From assembly GCA_020847545.1 (NCBI GenBank), contig JADLBV010000123.1:1-60480 (forward strand): 60,480 nucleotides of DNA, in the 5' to 3' direction. This document shows, one piece after another, positions 16,961 through 25,015 of the stretch. A program made the translations under genes and the position numbers. The notes beneath the pieces are model-generated. The model ran no database searches. It was not told the DNA's origin and saw only the letters and a list, made by a program, of their open reading frames with translations. Each line of letters begins with the position of its first letter. Position 1 is the stretch's first letter. This stretch comes from Phycisphaerales bacterium. Lineage in GTDB: Bacteria; Planctomycetota; Phycisphaerae; Tepidisphaerales; Tepidisphaeraceae.

Positions 16961-17763
16961 ACAATCATACTCAATGCCGTAATGCCCGCTCCAGAACCGC
17001 ATTTACGCTGGTTGAACTCCTTGTCGTCATTGGAATTATATCCGTTTTGATATCGATGCTGCTACCGGCGTTGAACCGCGCAAGACAGTCCGCGCAGTCC
17101 GTGCAATGCCTGAGCAACCTTCGGCAGATCGGCTTGGCGATCCAGATGTACGCCAACGGCAACAAACAAAGCTATCCCCCTTTTTCCTTCTGGTGGCGCA
17201 CCAATCTCGCGACCAACGATAATTTAAACAATTTCAATGCCGGCTCCTGGGCCGCCGAACTGGTTCGTCAAGGGCTTATCAAGGCCCCCCCACTCTTTCA
17301 TTGCCCAGTTTTTCAGACCCAGATCGACTGGTTTGACCAGGCGATGTGGGATGTCAACGGCATCGCCTACCGATGGGCCGACTATGGTTACAATTACACT
17401 TTCATCGGCAGCTCCGCCCGTTATTACCCACCGGCCGATTCACGCTATTACGAGCCGGCCAAGACCACCCAGATTCGTCAACCGGCCACGACCATTCTTC
17501 TGGGCGATTCACAATACCTCGTGGCCCCTGGATCCATCCTCGGATATCACCTATTGGGCGATAACGGCAACGAAGGTGGTTCGATCCTGTACACCGCCGA
17601 TCCGCGCCATGATGGAAACAGTTCCGTCAACATCGCCTGGTGCGATGGTCATGCATCGTCGTTCATGGTCGCCAAGGGAATCAACCCCTATGACGGTGGC
17701 TTGACCGATTTCTACGATCAGAAAAATTACTGGACGCGAGATGGGTTGAAGGTGAATCCGTGA
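16954..17763 (+). CDS. Pseudopilin with prepilin N-terminus and H-xn-DG C-terminal motif
   Basis: A 269-residue protein with a type IV prepilin leader ([35 protein letters not shown]), cleaved before Phe in A-FTLVE with Glu at +5, followed by [24 protein letters not shown], characteristic of the planctomycete/Lentisphaerae pseudopilin families. Near the C-terminus [16 protein letters not shown] carries the H-xn-DG motif, here with 11 residues between His and DG instead of the usual 9. The residue before the cleaved Phe is Ala rather than Gly. It has GGAGG seven bases before its ATG and overlaps the regulator gene. Its function may be surface display or delivery of associated secreted proteins, which is not established for the family. 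Confidence 0.9.
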   Translation: MLNNHTQCRNARSRTAFTLVELLVVIGIISVLISMLLPALNRARQSAQSVQCLSNLRQIGLAIQMYANGNKQSYPPFSFWWRTNLATNDNLNNFNAGSWAAELVRQGLIKAPPLFHCPVFQTQIDWFDQAMWDVNGIAYRWADYGYNYTFIGSSARYYPPADSRYYEPAKTTQIRQPATTILLGDSQYLVAPGSILGYHLLGDNGNEGGSILYTADPRHDGNSSVNIAWCDGHASSFMVAKGINPYDGGLTDFYDQKNYWTRDGLKVNP

Positions 17764-17778
17764 AGTTTTGATCACAAA

Positions 17779-17808
17779 CCGGCACGAGGACGTGGGATCT
17801 CGAGTCGG
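17779..17808 (+). other. Imperfect stem-loop between pseudopilin and PEP-CTERM genes
   Basis: CCGGCACGAG and CTCGAGTCGG can pair at 8 of 10 positions across a 10-nt loop, 16 nt after the pseudopilin stop. No T-tract follows, so it is not a canonical terminator; it could mark mRNA processing or partial attenuation within the locus. Confidence 0.35.
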
Positions 17809-17843
17809 AATTTACTTTTCCCACTGTTTTACGGAGGTGTATC

Positions 17844-18557
17844 ATGCGGAAGTTGTTGTTCATGGGCGGATTCGCACTGGCGACGACGGCCATGTCGTCA
17901 CCGGGCTACGGCGGTTACCTGCAAGACTTTGAGTCCATGACCGTGAATACAACGGTCAATGGCCAGGAGAGCTGGACCGCCAGCGTTGCGGCCAACGCGA
18001 CGGTCATCGATGAAAGCGGCAATCAGTTTGTCAAAATCGTTGATGATTCCAACAATATCGCGCCTTCGGTCGCCTATGCCCAGGTATTTACCTTGACCGC
18101 GGGGACCAATGATGAAGTCTCCTTCGACATCCGGCTGGATGGAAACAGTGGAGGCGGATTGCATTTCAATCTCGCGGGCAATAACGGAGGCGTATGGGTG
18201 GCCAAAAGCGCCTTCCAGGCCAACGGAACTGTGGCCCCCGACAACGCCAATTATGAATCATCTACGTTTGCGGAGGATGAGTGGTATCGGGTGATTTACG
18301 ATCTGGACCCGACAGCCAACACCTATCGCTTTCGAATGATCAAGAAGTCGGATAATTCCGTGCTGGTGGATACCACAAAACCCTTCATCACCAATTCCAT
18401 CAGCAATATCTACTATTTCCAGTTTGCCATGGATGATGCGGTTGGCCCGGCTTGGCAGATCGATAATTTTTCCGTTCAGAACACTCCCGAGCCGGCTGCA
18501 ATGGGTTTGATTTTGACCGGAGCCATGTTGGCCATTCGACGTCGCGCAAGACGGTAA
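17844..18557 (+). CDS. PEP-CTERM sorting-domain secreted protein
   Basis: A 237-residue exported protein. Signal peptide at residues 1-20 (MRKLLFMGGFALATTAMSSP), then a beta-rich region opening with YLQDFESMTVNTTVNGQESW and including DEVSFDIRLDGNSGGGLHFNLAG and YRFRMIKKSDNSVLVDTT, which looks like a concanavalin/LamG-type sandwich. The C-terminus is a full PEP-CTERM tail: PEPAAMGLILTGAMLAIRRRARR (PEP, hydrophobic span, Arg cluster). Such tails are cut by exosortase and the protein ends on the surface or in the extracellular matrix. The ribosome site GGAGGTGTATC is strong. Its place between a pseudopilin and a secreted enzyme suggests a binding partner; that is inference. Confidence 0.88.
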   Translation: MRKLLFMGGFALATTAMSSPGYGGYLQDFESMTVNTTVNGQESWTASVAANATVIDESGNQFVKIVDDSNNIAPSVAYAQVFTLTAGTNDEVSFDIRLDGNSGGGLHFNLAGNNGGVWVAKSAFQANGTVAPDNANYESSTFAEDEWYRVIYDLDPTANTYRFRMIKKSDNSVLVDTTKPFITNSISNIYYFQFAMDDAVGPAWQIDNFSVQNTPEPAAMGLILTGAMLAIRRRARR

Positions 18558-18581
18558 TGCGCTTCGCTCATTCCTTCGCAA

Positions 18582-18630
18582 TGGAACCACGCGTCATTGT
18601 TTAAATCAAACAATGACTGCGTGGATTCCA
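18582..18630 (+). other. Long stem-loop after the PEP-CTERM gene
   Basis: Arms 18582-18602 and 18608-18630 pair almost completely: TGGAA / CCACGC / GTCATTGTTT against AAACAATGAC / GCGTGG / TTCCA with two single-nucleotide bulges and a 5-nt loop. The stem would be about 21 bp. No T-run follows. It lies 25 nt after the PEP-CTERM stop and 47 nt before the next start, so it may protect the upstream mRNA 3' end or partly terminate, lowering expression of the downstream enzyme. Confidence 0.6.
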
Positions 18631-18677
18631 CAGCCGCAAAAATGAGCCTTGCAACACACCGACTTTGAGGAAAATTC

Positions 18678-21233
18678 ATGGATAAAGTGAGCTATAGTCG
18701 CATGTTATGGATGGCTTGGGTCATTCTCACAAATTTTTCTTTTGTCATGGCGAATGAAAAGATCAAAACCATCCAATTGGAAGACCCGATCAGTGTGCCG
18801 CAACAGTCAATCGCACCCGCTCAGGCGGTGTCATTGAATCTGCCGGCATTGCCGGCCAAGCCAGGCAAGGAAATCGTCCTGCGATTTCGCATCGTCAGCC
18901 AGACGACCAGCGCGGCCGGCTGCTATTGGACCGCCAGCCTTGCCCTCAACGGTTCAGCGATCGGTCCCACCACCTCGGCGGGAGACAGCCGATTAATCGG
19001 TCGGGAAAAGAGTTTGTATCTCAAAGCCTCTCAGGAACCCTATCAGGTTTTCAACCGCGACGATCTGATGGTCATGTTCGCTCCTGATTTCGATCAGGCC
19101 GATGCTTTGACAACGGATGGCATGGGTGCAACCTATGTACTGAACATCTCCGACATCTCCCGCGGCGTGGATGTCAACACGCTGAGCATCCGCAACGTCA
19201 TGGAACGATCGCCTTCCACCGCGCCGGTGAATCTTCTGGTGGGCGATATCCAGATTGGCTGGGTGGATGCCGATCAACTGGCCAAAGCCACCATGCAGGC
19301 GCCTCAGCGTGGCGATATTGCCAGGAGTGTCGGCGTCAACGGTTTAAAATTGTCACAGGCAACCGGCGGCGGATTTCGAATTGAGGACGGCAAGGGGACC
19401 GACTTGGCGGTGGAGACGGCCATCAGCATGGACCCGACCGTCGCTGCGGCGCTGGTGGCGGAAGATACGACGCCAAAAGACCCTCAGGTCAACATTGAAA
19501 GCCTCGGCGCTACGGGTTATCGCGTCACGATCAACCTCAAAGACCTGCGGCTGACACGCACGCTAGAATTAAATGGCGGCCTGCTGCGATGGCACGACCG
19601 GTGGACCAACCTGTCCCCGAACATTCGCGGCATCCCGTTTCAATACCGGTTTTTCCTTCGCAATGACCCTGAAACCCGCTTCTGGATATCGGGCAGCAAT
19701 CAAATAACCGCCGTATCCGGCGCGACGCAAAATCCCACGTTGTTCATCGCAGCGGGCGACGAGAGCGGCCGGGGCGTCGGCGTCACAGCCGAAAGCGATT
19801 GGTTGCGGCTGCTGATGGAGATGCGCGGCAACGGCGGCATGGGGGAAATCTTCACGCGATCCCTGGCGCTGGCGCCCAACGCATCCATCGACTTCGACCT
19901 GACCCTCTCGCCCACGACCGAAGGGGGATATTGGCGTTTCATCAACAACCTTCGGCAACGATGGGGCTTGCAGGGCGCGACGATGGATCGGCCGTTTTAT
20001 CTGGCTTATGCCGTACCCGACAATGTCACTGATCCCAAGGAACAGACCCGCCAATCCTTTGGCCACCTCGGCCCCGTCACGGTTGCCGTCGGATCCTGGC
20101 TCGGCCTGAGGGTCGATGCCGACAGCGTACAATCCGGCCGGTTCGGCAAAGCCGACTTGTCGCCCCAATCCCCACAGGCGGCCAAGGAAGTGGACCGTTT
20201 TCTGACTTACGATCACCGTCAATCGGCCCGCGAAGAATACAAGCGGAACGTGGAATTGATTCACGAGGCCTGCCCCAATGTGCGCGTGGTGCAAATGATG
20301 CACCCGGCGATGGAAGTGGTTTATCGTCCCATGCTTGACCGCTGGCCGATACAGGGGGAGGCGATTCTCACGGCCCAGGGGAAACCGTTTGAAGACCTCG
20401 GATACAGCCGCGCCTGGCTGCGCGACTACACCGACCACAATTGGGGCGTTTATTATTTTTCTCCCCGCCCCGGAAGTGCCTATCTGGCCGAGTTGCTCCA
20501 TCGGGAAAATCTGAGCATGGATGCAGGCGGCGATGGCATCTACTGCGATGAAATCTCATTCGCGTTCAACAATCGGGGATATAGCCGCTATGACTATGGC
20601 CGCTGGGATGGCGTCAGCGCCGATCTCGATGCCCAGGGCAACGTGGTGCGGCTCAAGAGCGATAACGGGCATGTGACGGAATCGGCCCAGCTTCAAATCG
20701 CCAACGCCGCCCTGAGCCGGAATAAATTCTTCCTGGCCAACGGCGGACCCGCGCTTCGCAGCACGACCTCTCTGCCGGTCCACTTTTTCGTCGAAGGCGG
20801 CAACGGATCGACCTGGTTCCCGCGGGCGCACCTGATCGCCACACCTTTGGTGTTCGGCAACTTTGGCGATTCCAAAACGATCGGCGGCGTCATGTCAGCC
20901 GTGCGGCATTGCCTGGAGTCCGGCACGATCTATTCCCCCTACGCGGTCAATCTCCTGCTCAAAAGCCCGGACAACTTTGTCAGCAAGCTATACCCCATCA
21001 CCGTCACTCGAATCGGTCCGGGTTGGGTGAGCGGCGTTGAACGTCTGGCCACCATCGTCAGCGGCCCATATCCATGCCCAAAAAACGTTGATTCCGTACA
21101 ATTGTACCGCTATGACGATCAGGGCAACCGCCTCAACGATTCGTCGGACCGAATCAAAACCCCAGGCCCTGAACTTCAACTGGATGTGCCGCGGGGAGGC
21201 ATGGTCATCGCGGAATTCACCTTCAAAAAATAA
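18678..21233 (+). CDS. Large secreted protein, putative glycoside hydrolase
   Basis: An 851-residue protein with an N-terminal signal peptide ending near residue 25 (ILTNFSFVMA-NEK). The first 400 residues look beta-rich. The second half has features of a glycosidase barrel: DYTDHNWGVYYFSPRPGSAYLAELL, then SMDAGGDGIYCDEISFAFNNRGYSRYDYGRWDG with an acidic pair (Asp-Glu) after a predicted strand, then NKFFLANGGP and HFFVEGGNGSTWFPR. A short beta domain closes the protein (MVIAEFTF). I do not recognise a named family; the strand-end DE pair and aromatic motifs suggest a (beta/alpha)-barrel carbohydrate enzyme, which remains inference. Shine-Dalgarno GAGGA is 8 nt before the ATG. It lies in one direction with the regulator, pseudopilin, PEP-CTERM and M55 genes. 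Confidence 0.65.
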   Translation: MDKVSYSRMLWMAWVILTNFSFVMANEKIKTIQLEDPISVPQQSIAPAQAVSLNLPALPAKPGKEIVLRFRIVSQTTSAAGCYWTASLALNGSAIGPTTSAGDSRLIGREKSLYLKASQEPYQVFNRDDLMVMFAPDFDQADALTTDGMGATYVLNISDISRGVDVNTLSIRNVMERSPSTAPVNLLVGDIQIGWVDADQLAKATMQAPQRGDIARSVGVNGLKLSQATGGGFRIEDGKGTDLAVETAISMDPTVAAALVAEDTTPKDPQVNIESLGATGYRVTINLKDLRLTRTLELNGGLLRWHDRWTNLSPNIRGIPFQYRFFLRNDPETRFWISGSNQITAVSGATQNPTLFIAAGDESGRGVGVTAESDWLRLLMEMRGNGGMGEIFTRSLALAPNASIDFDLTLSPTTEGGYWRFINNLRQRWGLQGATMDRPFYLAYAVPDNVTDPKEQTRQSFGHLGPVTVAVGSWLGLRVDADSVQSGRFGKADLSPQSPQAAKEVDRFLTYDHRQSAREEYKRNVELIHEACPNVRVVQMMHPAMEVVYRPMLDRWPIQGEAILTAQGKPFEDLGYSRAWLRDYTDHNWGVYYFSPRPGSAYLAELLHRENLSMDAGGDGIYCDEISFAFNNRGYSRYDYGRWDGVSADLDAQGNVVRLKSDNGHVTESAQLQIANAALSRNKFFLANGGPALRSTTSLPVHFFVEGGNGSTWFPRAHLIATPLVFGNFGDSKTIGGVMSAVRHCLESGTIYSPYAVNLLLKSPDNFVSKLYPITVTRIGPGWVSGVERLATIVSGPYPCPKNVDSVQLYRYDDQGNRLNDSSDRIKTPGPELQLDVPRGGMVIAEFTFKK

Positions 21234-21262
21234 TTCATCCAATGCGACGATGAGGAGACATC

Positions 21263-22060
21263 ATGAAACGTGTACTTATTTTTACTGACCTTGAAGGCAC
21301 GGCCGGCATCAGCTCCTTCCCAAACCACGCCGCTCTCGACGCCAAATATCTCGACCGCTTTCGACGACTTGCAACAGCCGAGGTAAACGCCGCCATTGAA
21401 GGCCTCGTAGCCGTCGGCGTGGAGGACATCCTTGTGGTTGACGGCCATGGCCCCGAAGGGCTTTGGTACGAAGACCTGATCGAGCCGGCCAAATTTCTGC
21501 ACGGCCGCCCGCTGGTTCCATGGAAAATGCTGGATTCGCTGCTGGACGAATATGAAGCCTGCGCCATCATTGGCCAACACGCCATGGCCGGCGTCCGCTC
21601 CAGCAACATGAACCATACCCAGGATCCCTACGGAATTGACCACATCAAGCTGAACGGAAAGCCGATTGGAGAAATCGCCCAGTTCGCGCTCTATCGCGGA
21701 GCCAAAGGAATGCCCTTGTTTTTCCTCAGCGGCGAAGAGGATGCCTGTCGCGAAGCCGAGTCGCTGATCAGCGGCGTTCAAACCGTCGCGGTCAAAAAAG
21801 GCCTCGGCGGCGGCTCCGCAATATCACTCACCATCACCGAAGCCCGTCGGCGCATTCGCCAGGGAATGGAACAGGCCGTCCATCTGCATCGTAACCAACC
21901 GGTCAAGCCCCTCGTTTGGCCCGGCCCATACGTCTTGGAAAAACGTTTTTTTCACACCATTGACGCGGACACGCTTGCCAACCAGATCGGCGCCGAACGT
22001 GTGGACGGACAAACCGTTCGGTTTCGCGGCGAAAACATCCGGGAAGTCATCTACCGTTAG
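21263..22060 (+). CDS. M55 family D-aminopeptidase (DppA-like)
   Basis: A 265-residue zinc aminopeptidase. All five metal ligands of Bacillus DppA (D8, E10, H60, H104, E133) have counterparts: D9 and E11 in FTDLEGTAG, H62 in VVDGHGPEG, H106 in IGQHAMAG and E137 in NGKPIGEIAQ. DppA removes N-terminal D-amino acids such as D-Ala from short peptides, so the protein could process cell-wall peptides. GAGGAG precedes the ATG by 6 nt, and the gap after the secreted enzyme is 29 nt, so it is probably in the same transcript. No signal peptide is visible, so it should be cytoplasmic, unlike its upstream neighbours; uptake of D-amino-acid peptides would be needed. Confidence 0.92.
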   Translation: MKRVLIFTDLEGTAGISSFPNHAALDAKYLDRFRRLATAEVNAAIEGLVAVGVEDILVVDGHGPEGLWYEDLIEPAKFLHGRPLVPWKMLDSLLDEYEACAIIGQHAMAGVRSSNMNHTQDPYGIDHIKLNGKPIGEIAQFALYRGAKGMPLFFLSGEEDACREAESLISGVQTVAVKKGLGGGSAISLTITEARRRIRQGMEQAVHLHRNQPVKPLVWPGPYVLEKRFFHTIDADTLANQIGAERVDGQTVRFRGENIREVIYR

Positions 22061-22151
22061 CCATTCAATATATTCTCCGCTTTTATAACCCACCGCGGCA
22101 TGTCGATGGCGGATGAATCGACTATTGTTAGGACGATAAGGAATTATCCGC

Positions 22152-23153
22152 ATGATTTGGATCTGGCTGCTATTTATTGTCTTTATTCTGGTCATACTCG
22201 CGTTGGACCTTGGGGTTTTCCACCGCAAGGCCCATGTCATTGGCGTCAGGGAATCCCTGGTTTGGTCGGCCATCTGGATCGCCCTTTCGCTGGCTTTCAG
22301 TGTCTTCATCTACTTCGCCTACGCCCACCACTGGGAAGGACTTGGCACCCACACCAGTTCCATGCACCCCACCGGTCTGAACGGCACCCAGGCGGTCATC
22401 CTCTATCTGACCGGCTATGTCATCGAAAAATCCCTTTCCGTTGACAATATTTTCGTCATGGCATTGGTGTTCGGGTATTTCGGCATCCCCGCCAAATATC
22501 AGCATCGCGTCCTCTTTTGGGGCATTCTGGGCGCGTTAATCATGCGCGGCCTGATGATCGCGGTCGGGGCGGCCCTCATCAGCCGATTTGAATGGATTTT
22601 GTACATCTTCGGCGTCTTTTTGCTCCTGACGGCCGGGAAAATGATGTTCTCCAATTCCGAACCGAACCCCAAAAATAATTTTCTGGTTCGACTGACCCGC
22701 AGATGGTTCCCCGTCACCGAAGAGCTGCACGGCCAACACTTTATGGCGCACATCCACGGCCGATGGATGCTCACCCCGTTGGCACTAACCCTGGTGGTGG
22801 TCGAAAGCACCGACCTGCTTTTCGCGGTCGATTCCATCCCCGCCATCTTCGCCATCACCACCGATCCGTTTTTGGTATTCACCAGTAACGTCTTTGCCAT
22901 ACTGGGTTTACGTTCACTTTATTTCGCCTTGGCCAGCATTTTGGAGAAATTTTACTATCTCAAGGCCTCATTGGCGGTCATTTTGGGGGTGGTGGGCGTC
23001 AAAATGCTCGCCAAGGAATGGCTGCACGACATTCATGGCATGAGTTTTTACCTGCTGGGGTTGATCGCCCTGATCATGGTGATCGGCATCGCCGCCTCGG
23101 TTATTCGTTCCCGCCGACTGGCATTGGAACCGGCGGTGGTCTCTCATGGATAA
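22152..23153 (+). CDS. TerC/Alx family membrane protein
   Basis: A 333-residue integral membrane protein with about nine helices. TerC hallmarks: LALDLGVFHRKAHVIGVRESLVWSAIWI near the N-terminus, TGYVIEKSLSVDNIFVMALVF, and VVVESTDLLFAVDSIPAIFAITTDPFLVFTSNVFAILGLRSLYFAL, each with the conserved acidic residues inside membrane helices. TerC/Alx proteins export Mn2+ or help metal loading of exported proteins, and some give tellurite resistance. AAGGAA lies about 11 nt before the ATG. The gap from the M55 gene is 91 bp with no recognised riboswitch, so its regulation is separate or unknown. Confidence 0.93.
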   Translation: MIWIWLLFIVFILVILALDLGVFHRKAHVIGVRESLVWSAIWIALSLAFSVFIYFAYAHHWEGLGTHTSSMHPTGLNGTQAVILYLTGYVIEKSLSVDNIFVMALVFGYFGIPAKYQHRVLFWGILGALIMRGLMIAVGAALISRFEWILYIFGVFLLLTAGKMMFSNSEPNPKNNFLVRLTRRWFPVTEELHGQHFMAHIHGRWMLTPLALTLVVVESTDLLFAVDSIPAIFAITTDPFLVFTSNVFAILGLRSLYFALASILEKFYYLKASLAVILGVVGVKMLAKEWLHDIHGMSFYLLGLIALIMVIGIAASVIRSRRLALEPAVVSHG

Positions 23154-23272
23154 AATACGGGGCCGATTTGGAATTTTTTGTTGGTTCCTGACCCAACTTG
23201 AAGTAAATTACATCACATCTCGCGGGTTTGGCCGCTGAGGAGAATACAATTCAACCCTTCGGAGGGTGTTCA

Positions 23273-24259
23273 ATGCTGTCGAAAAAATCGGCTTTGTGGG
23301 GTGTTGTTGTTGCACTTTCGCTTGGAACAGCGGCACAGGCCGCGGTCACGTTTGTCGCCGACTATTCCGGCGATGGAGCCAACGAAGGGTTTAATGATCC
23401 CACATATGGTGTGCAGCGTAAGGCCGCTTTTCAATTTGCACTGAATATCTGGGGAACGAAACTTCAGAATTCTTATGCCGGAGAAACCGTTCGCGTCCTG
23501 GCCACGTTTGACCCATTAGGTGGCTCCGCCAGCAGCGCTACTCTCGGACAAGCAGGACCGGTTGGGAGTATCGCCAATTTCTCTCCTCCCGCCAATCCCA
23601 AATATCAAACCAGTACATGGTTTGCGGCCGCCTTGGCCAACCATATTAAACAGTCCGATATGTATACCGCCGGTATGGGAAACGAAATTAGCGCCACTTT
23701 CAACAGCGATGTGGACAACTCCACTGTCCTTGGAACATCAGACTTCTATTACGGTACGGATGGCAACGCCGGCAGTGACAGTGATTTTATCTCGGTAGTC
23801 CTGCACGAAATCGCTCATGGCTTGGGATTCACCGGCACCATTAAGTCGGATGGATCATACAACAGCAGCCTGCCATCAATTTACGACCGCTTCCTCGAAA
23901 ACGGCGGCAATGCCCTGACTGGGATGAGTAATGCCCAACGAGTGGCCGCCATCAAAAGCAATGCCCTCTACTGGACCGGCGCGGATGGGACCGCCGCCAA
24001 TGGCAACACACAGATCCAGATGTACGCCCCGACCACCTATTCCGCAGGCTCCAGCATTTACCATGTGGATCAGAGCCTGACCGATCTGATGGCTCCAATC
24101 TATCAGGGTGTCAATCACTCCCCCAGCGCCCGCGATTTGGGGATTCTCTCCGACATCGGCTGGGATCTCGCACCCGTCCCTGAGCCGGCATCGTTGGCGG
24201 TGATTGGATTACTGGCCGCCGGTCAGATGCTCCGTCGGCGTGGCCGCCGGGGTGTGTGA
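23273..24259 (+). CDS. Secreted PEP-CTERM metalloprotease (HEIAHGLGF)
   Basis: A 328-residue exported protein. Signal peptide at residues 1-22 (ALWGVVVALSLGTAAQAA), a mature domain with VVLHEIAHGLGFTGT, that is HExxHxxGF of the zincin type, and a PEP-CTERM tail (PVPEPASLAVIGLLAAGQMLRRRGRR). Similar planctomycete and proteobacterial proteins pair this HExxH domain with PEP-CTERM. The domain begins FVADYSGDGANEGFND, with an Asp/Gly-rich start. The ATG at 23273 has GGAGG 8 nt upstream; the open frame extends 15 codons earlier, before the signal peptide, and is not used. Substrate unknown. It faces nuoA across a 51-bp gap. Confidence 0.88.
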   Translation: MLSKKSALWGVVVALSLGTAAQAAVTFVADYSGDGANEGFNDPTYGVQRKAAFQFALNIWGTKLQNSYAGETVRVLATFDPLGGSASSATLGQAGPVGSIANFSPPANPKYQTSTWFAAALANHIKQSDMYTAGMGNEISATFNSDVDNSTVLGTSDFYYGTDGNAGSDSDFISVVLHEIAHGLGFTGTIKSDGSYNSSLPSIYDRFLENGGNALTGMSNAQRVAAIKSNALYWTGADGTAANGNTQIQMYAPTTYSAGSSIYHVDQSLTDLMAPIYQGVNHSPSARDLGILSDIGWDLAPVPEPASLAVIGLLAAGQMLRRRGRRGV

Positions 24260-24310
24260 TATTCCCTTGTGTGATGTTGTGGTAACGATTGGATGTCCGC
24301 TGGAGAGATT

Positions 24311-24721
24311 CTAATCCCAGCGGAACACGCCTTTGCCCCAGGCGTAAAAATAGGCCACCAGCAACAGCCCCACAAAGACGATGGCTTCGATCAGCAGTTG
24401 CAATCCCATTGATGTATGGGCGACCAGTTCATGTGGGAAGAGCGTGGCCCAGGGGTAGAAAAAGACGATTTCCACGTCAAAAACGAGGAATATCATCGCG
24501 ACGATGTAAAACCGCACGTTAAATCGTCGACGGGCGTCGCCGATGGGCATCATGCCGCTTTCGTAGGTGGTCTCCTTGACCGAGCCGGTGCGGTGCGGGC
24601 CGATCAGGATCGACAGGATCAAATTGGCCGCGGCGAATCCGACGCCGATGATGATCAGCAGGACCACGGGCAACCAGGCACTGGGGGATTGAGCGGCTTG
24701 TTGAGCAAGAATCGAAATCAT
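24311..24721 (-). CDS. nuoA: NADH-quinone oxidoreductase subunit A (isolated)
   Basis: Three-helix complex I membrane subunit, 136 residues. The diagnostic region is intact: ETTYESGMMPIGDARRRFNVRFYIVAMIFLVFDVEIVFFYPWA (the conserved YECG position reads YESG here), then a final helix LLIEAIVFVGLLLVAYFYAWGKG. Normally nuoA is first in the nuoA-N operon. Here it is alone, on the minus strand with unrelated genes on both sides, 19 kb from nuoH-M. A GATAAT box 8 nt upstream of the ATG and no Shine-Dalgarno site suggest it has its own near-leaderless promoter. Confidence 0.96.
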   Translation of the reverse strand: MISILAQQAAQSPSAWLPVVLLIIIGVGFAAANLILSILIGPHRTGSVKETTYESGMMPIGDARRRFNVRFYIVAMIFLVFDVEIVFFYPWATLFPHELVAHTSMGLQLLIEAIVFVGLLLVAYFYAWGKGVFRWD

Positions 24722-24729
24722 GGGTACGC

Positions 24730-24735
24730 ATTATC
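24730..24735 (-). promoter_or_regulatory. -10 box of a near-leaderless nuoA promoter
   Basis: GATAAT on the minus strand ends 8 nt before the nuoA ATG; a start 6-7 nt downstream leaves a leader of about 2 nt. No Shine-Dalgarno site is present. No convincing -35 box was found. Confidence 0.45.
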
Positions 24736-24812
24736 CTACGCAACATTGACGGAAATGGAAGATGTACCGTCACGTTGATCCGATATGCAGGAGTACCGTA
24801 TTTATGTTTCCT

Positions 24813-24917
24813 CCCTCCCCCAGTATTTCTGGGGGAGGGCTGGGGAGGGGGCCTGTTTCGCCAAATTCGGGTAAAGAACCCCCGCCCTAACCCTCCCCCG
24901 GGAATACCGGGGGAGGG
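24813..24917. repeat. Twin-hairpin dispersed repeat (CCCTCCCCC core)
   Basis: Two perfect hairpins, each with 11-bp arms and a 5-nt loop: CCCTCCCCCAG/CTGGGGGAGGG at 24813-24839 and CCCTCCCCCGG/CCGGGGGAGGG at 24891-24917. The sequence between them (GGGGAGGGGGC toward CCCCCGCCCT) pairs as well, so the whole 105 bp can form one larger inverted structure. It fills most of the 294-bp gap between nuoA and the UDP-sugar dehydrogenase and resembles a REP/BIME- or MITE-type non-coding element. A related hairpin lies at 32807-32832. Confidence 0.8.
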
Positions 24918-25015
24918 AATGAGGAGGCTCCGCCGATATCATGAACGTCGCTAAAAATATCAATGCGTTTGTCCTGATCCGATATGATGGATAAAGGGGT
25001 CATCGGAGCCGCTGT

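Noticed and set aside
19569-20501. 310-residue minus-strand open frame inside the secreted enzyme gene
   Set aside because: No motif or ribosome site; the plus-strand protein is continuous with a signal peptide and conserved blocks.
22061-22151. yybP-ykoY (Mn2+) riboswitch before the TerC gene
   Set aside because: The 91-bp gap lacks the conserved paired loops, and no GGGGAG-type core is visible.
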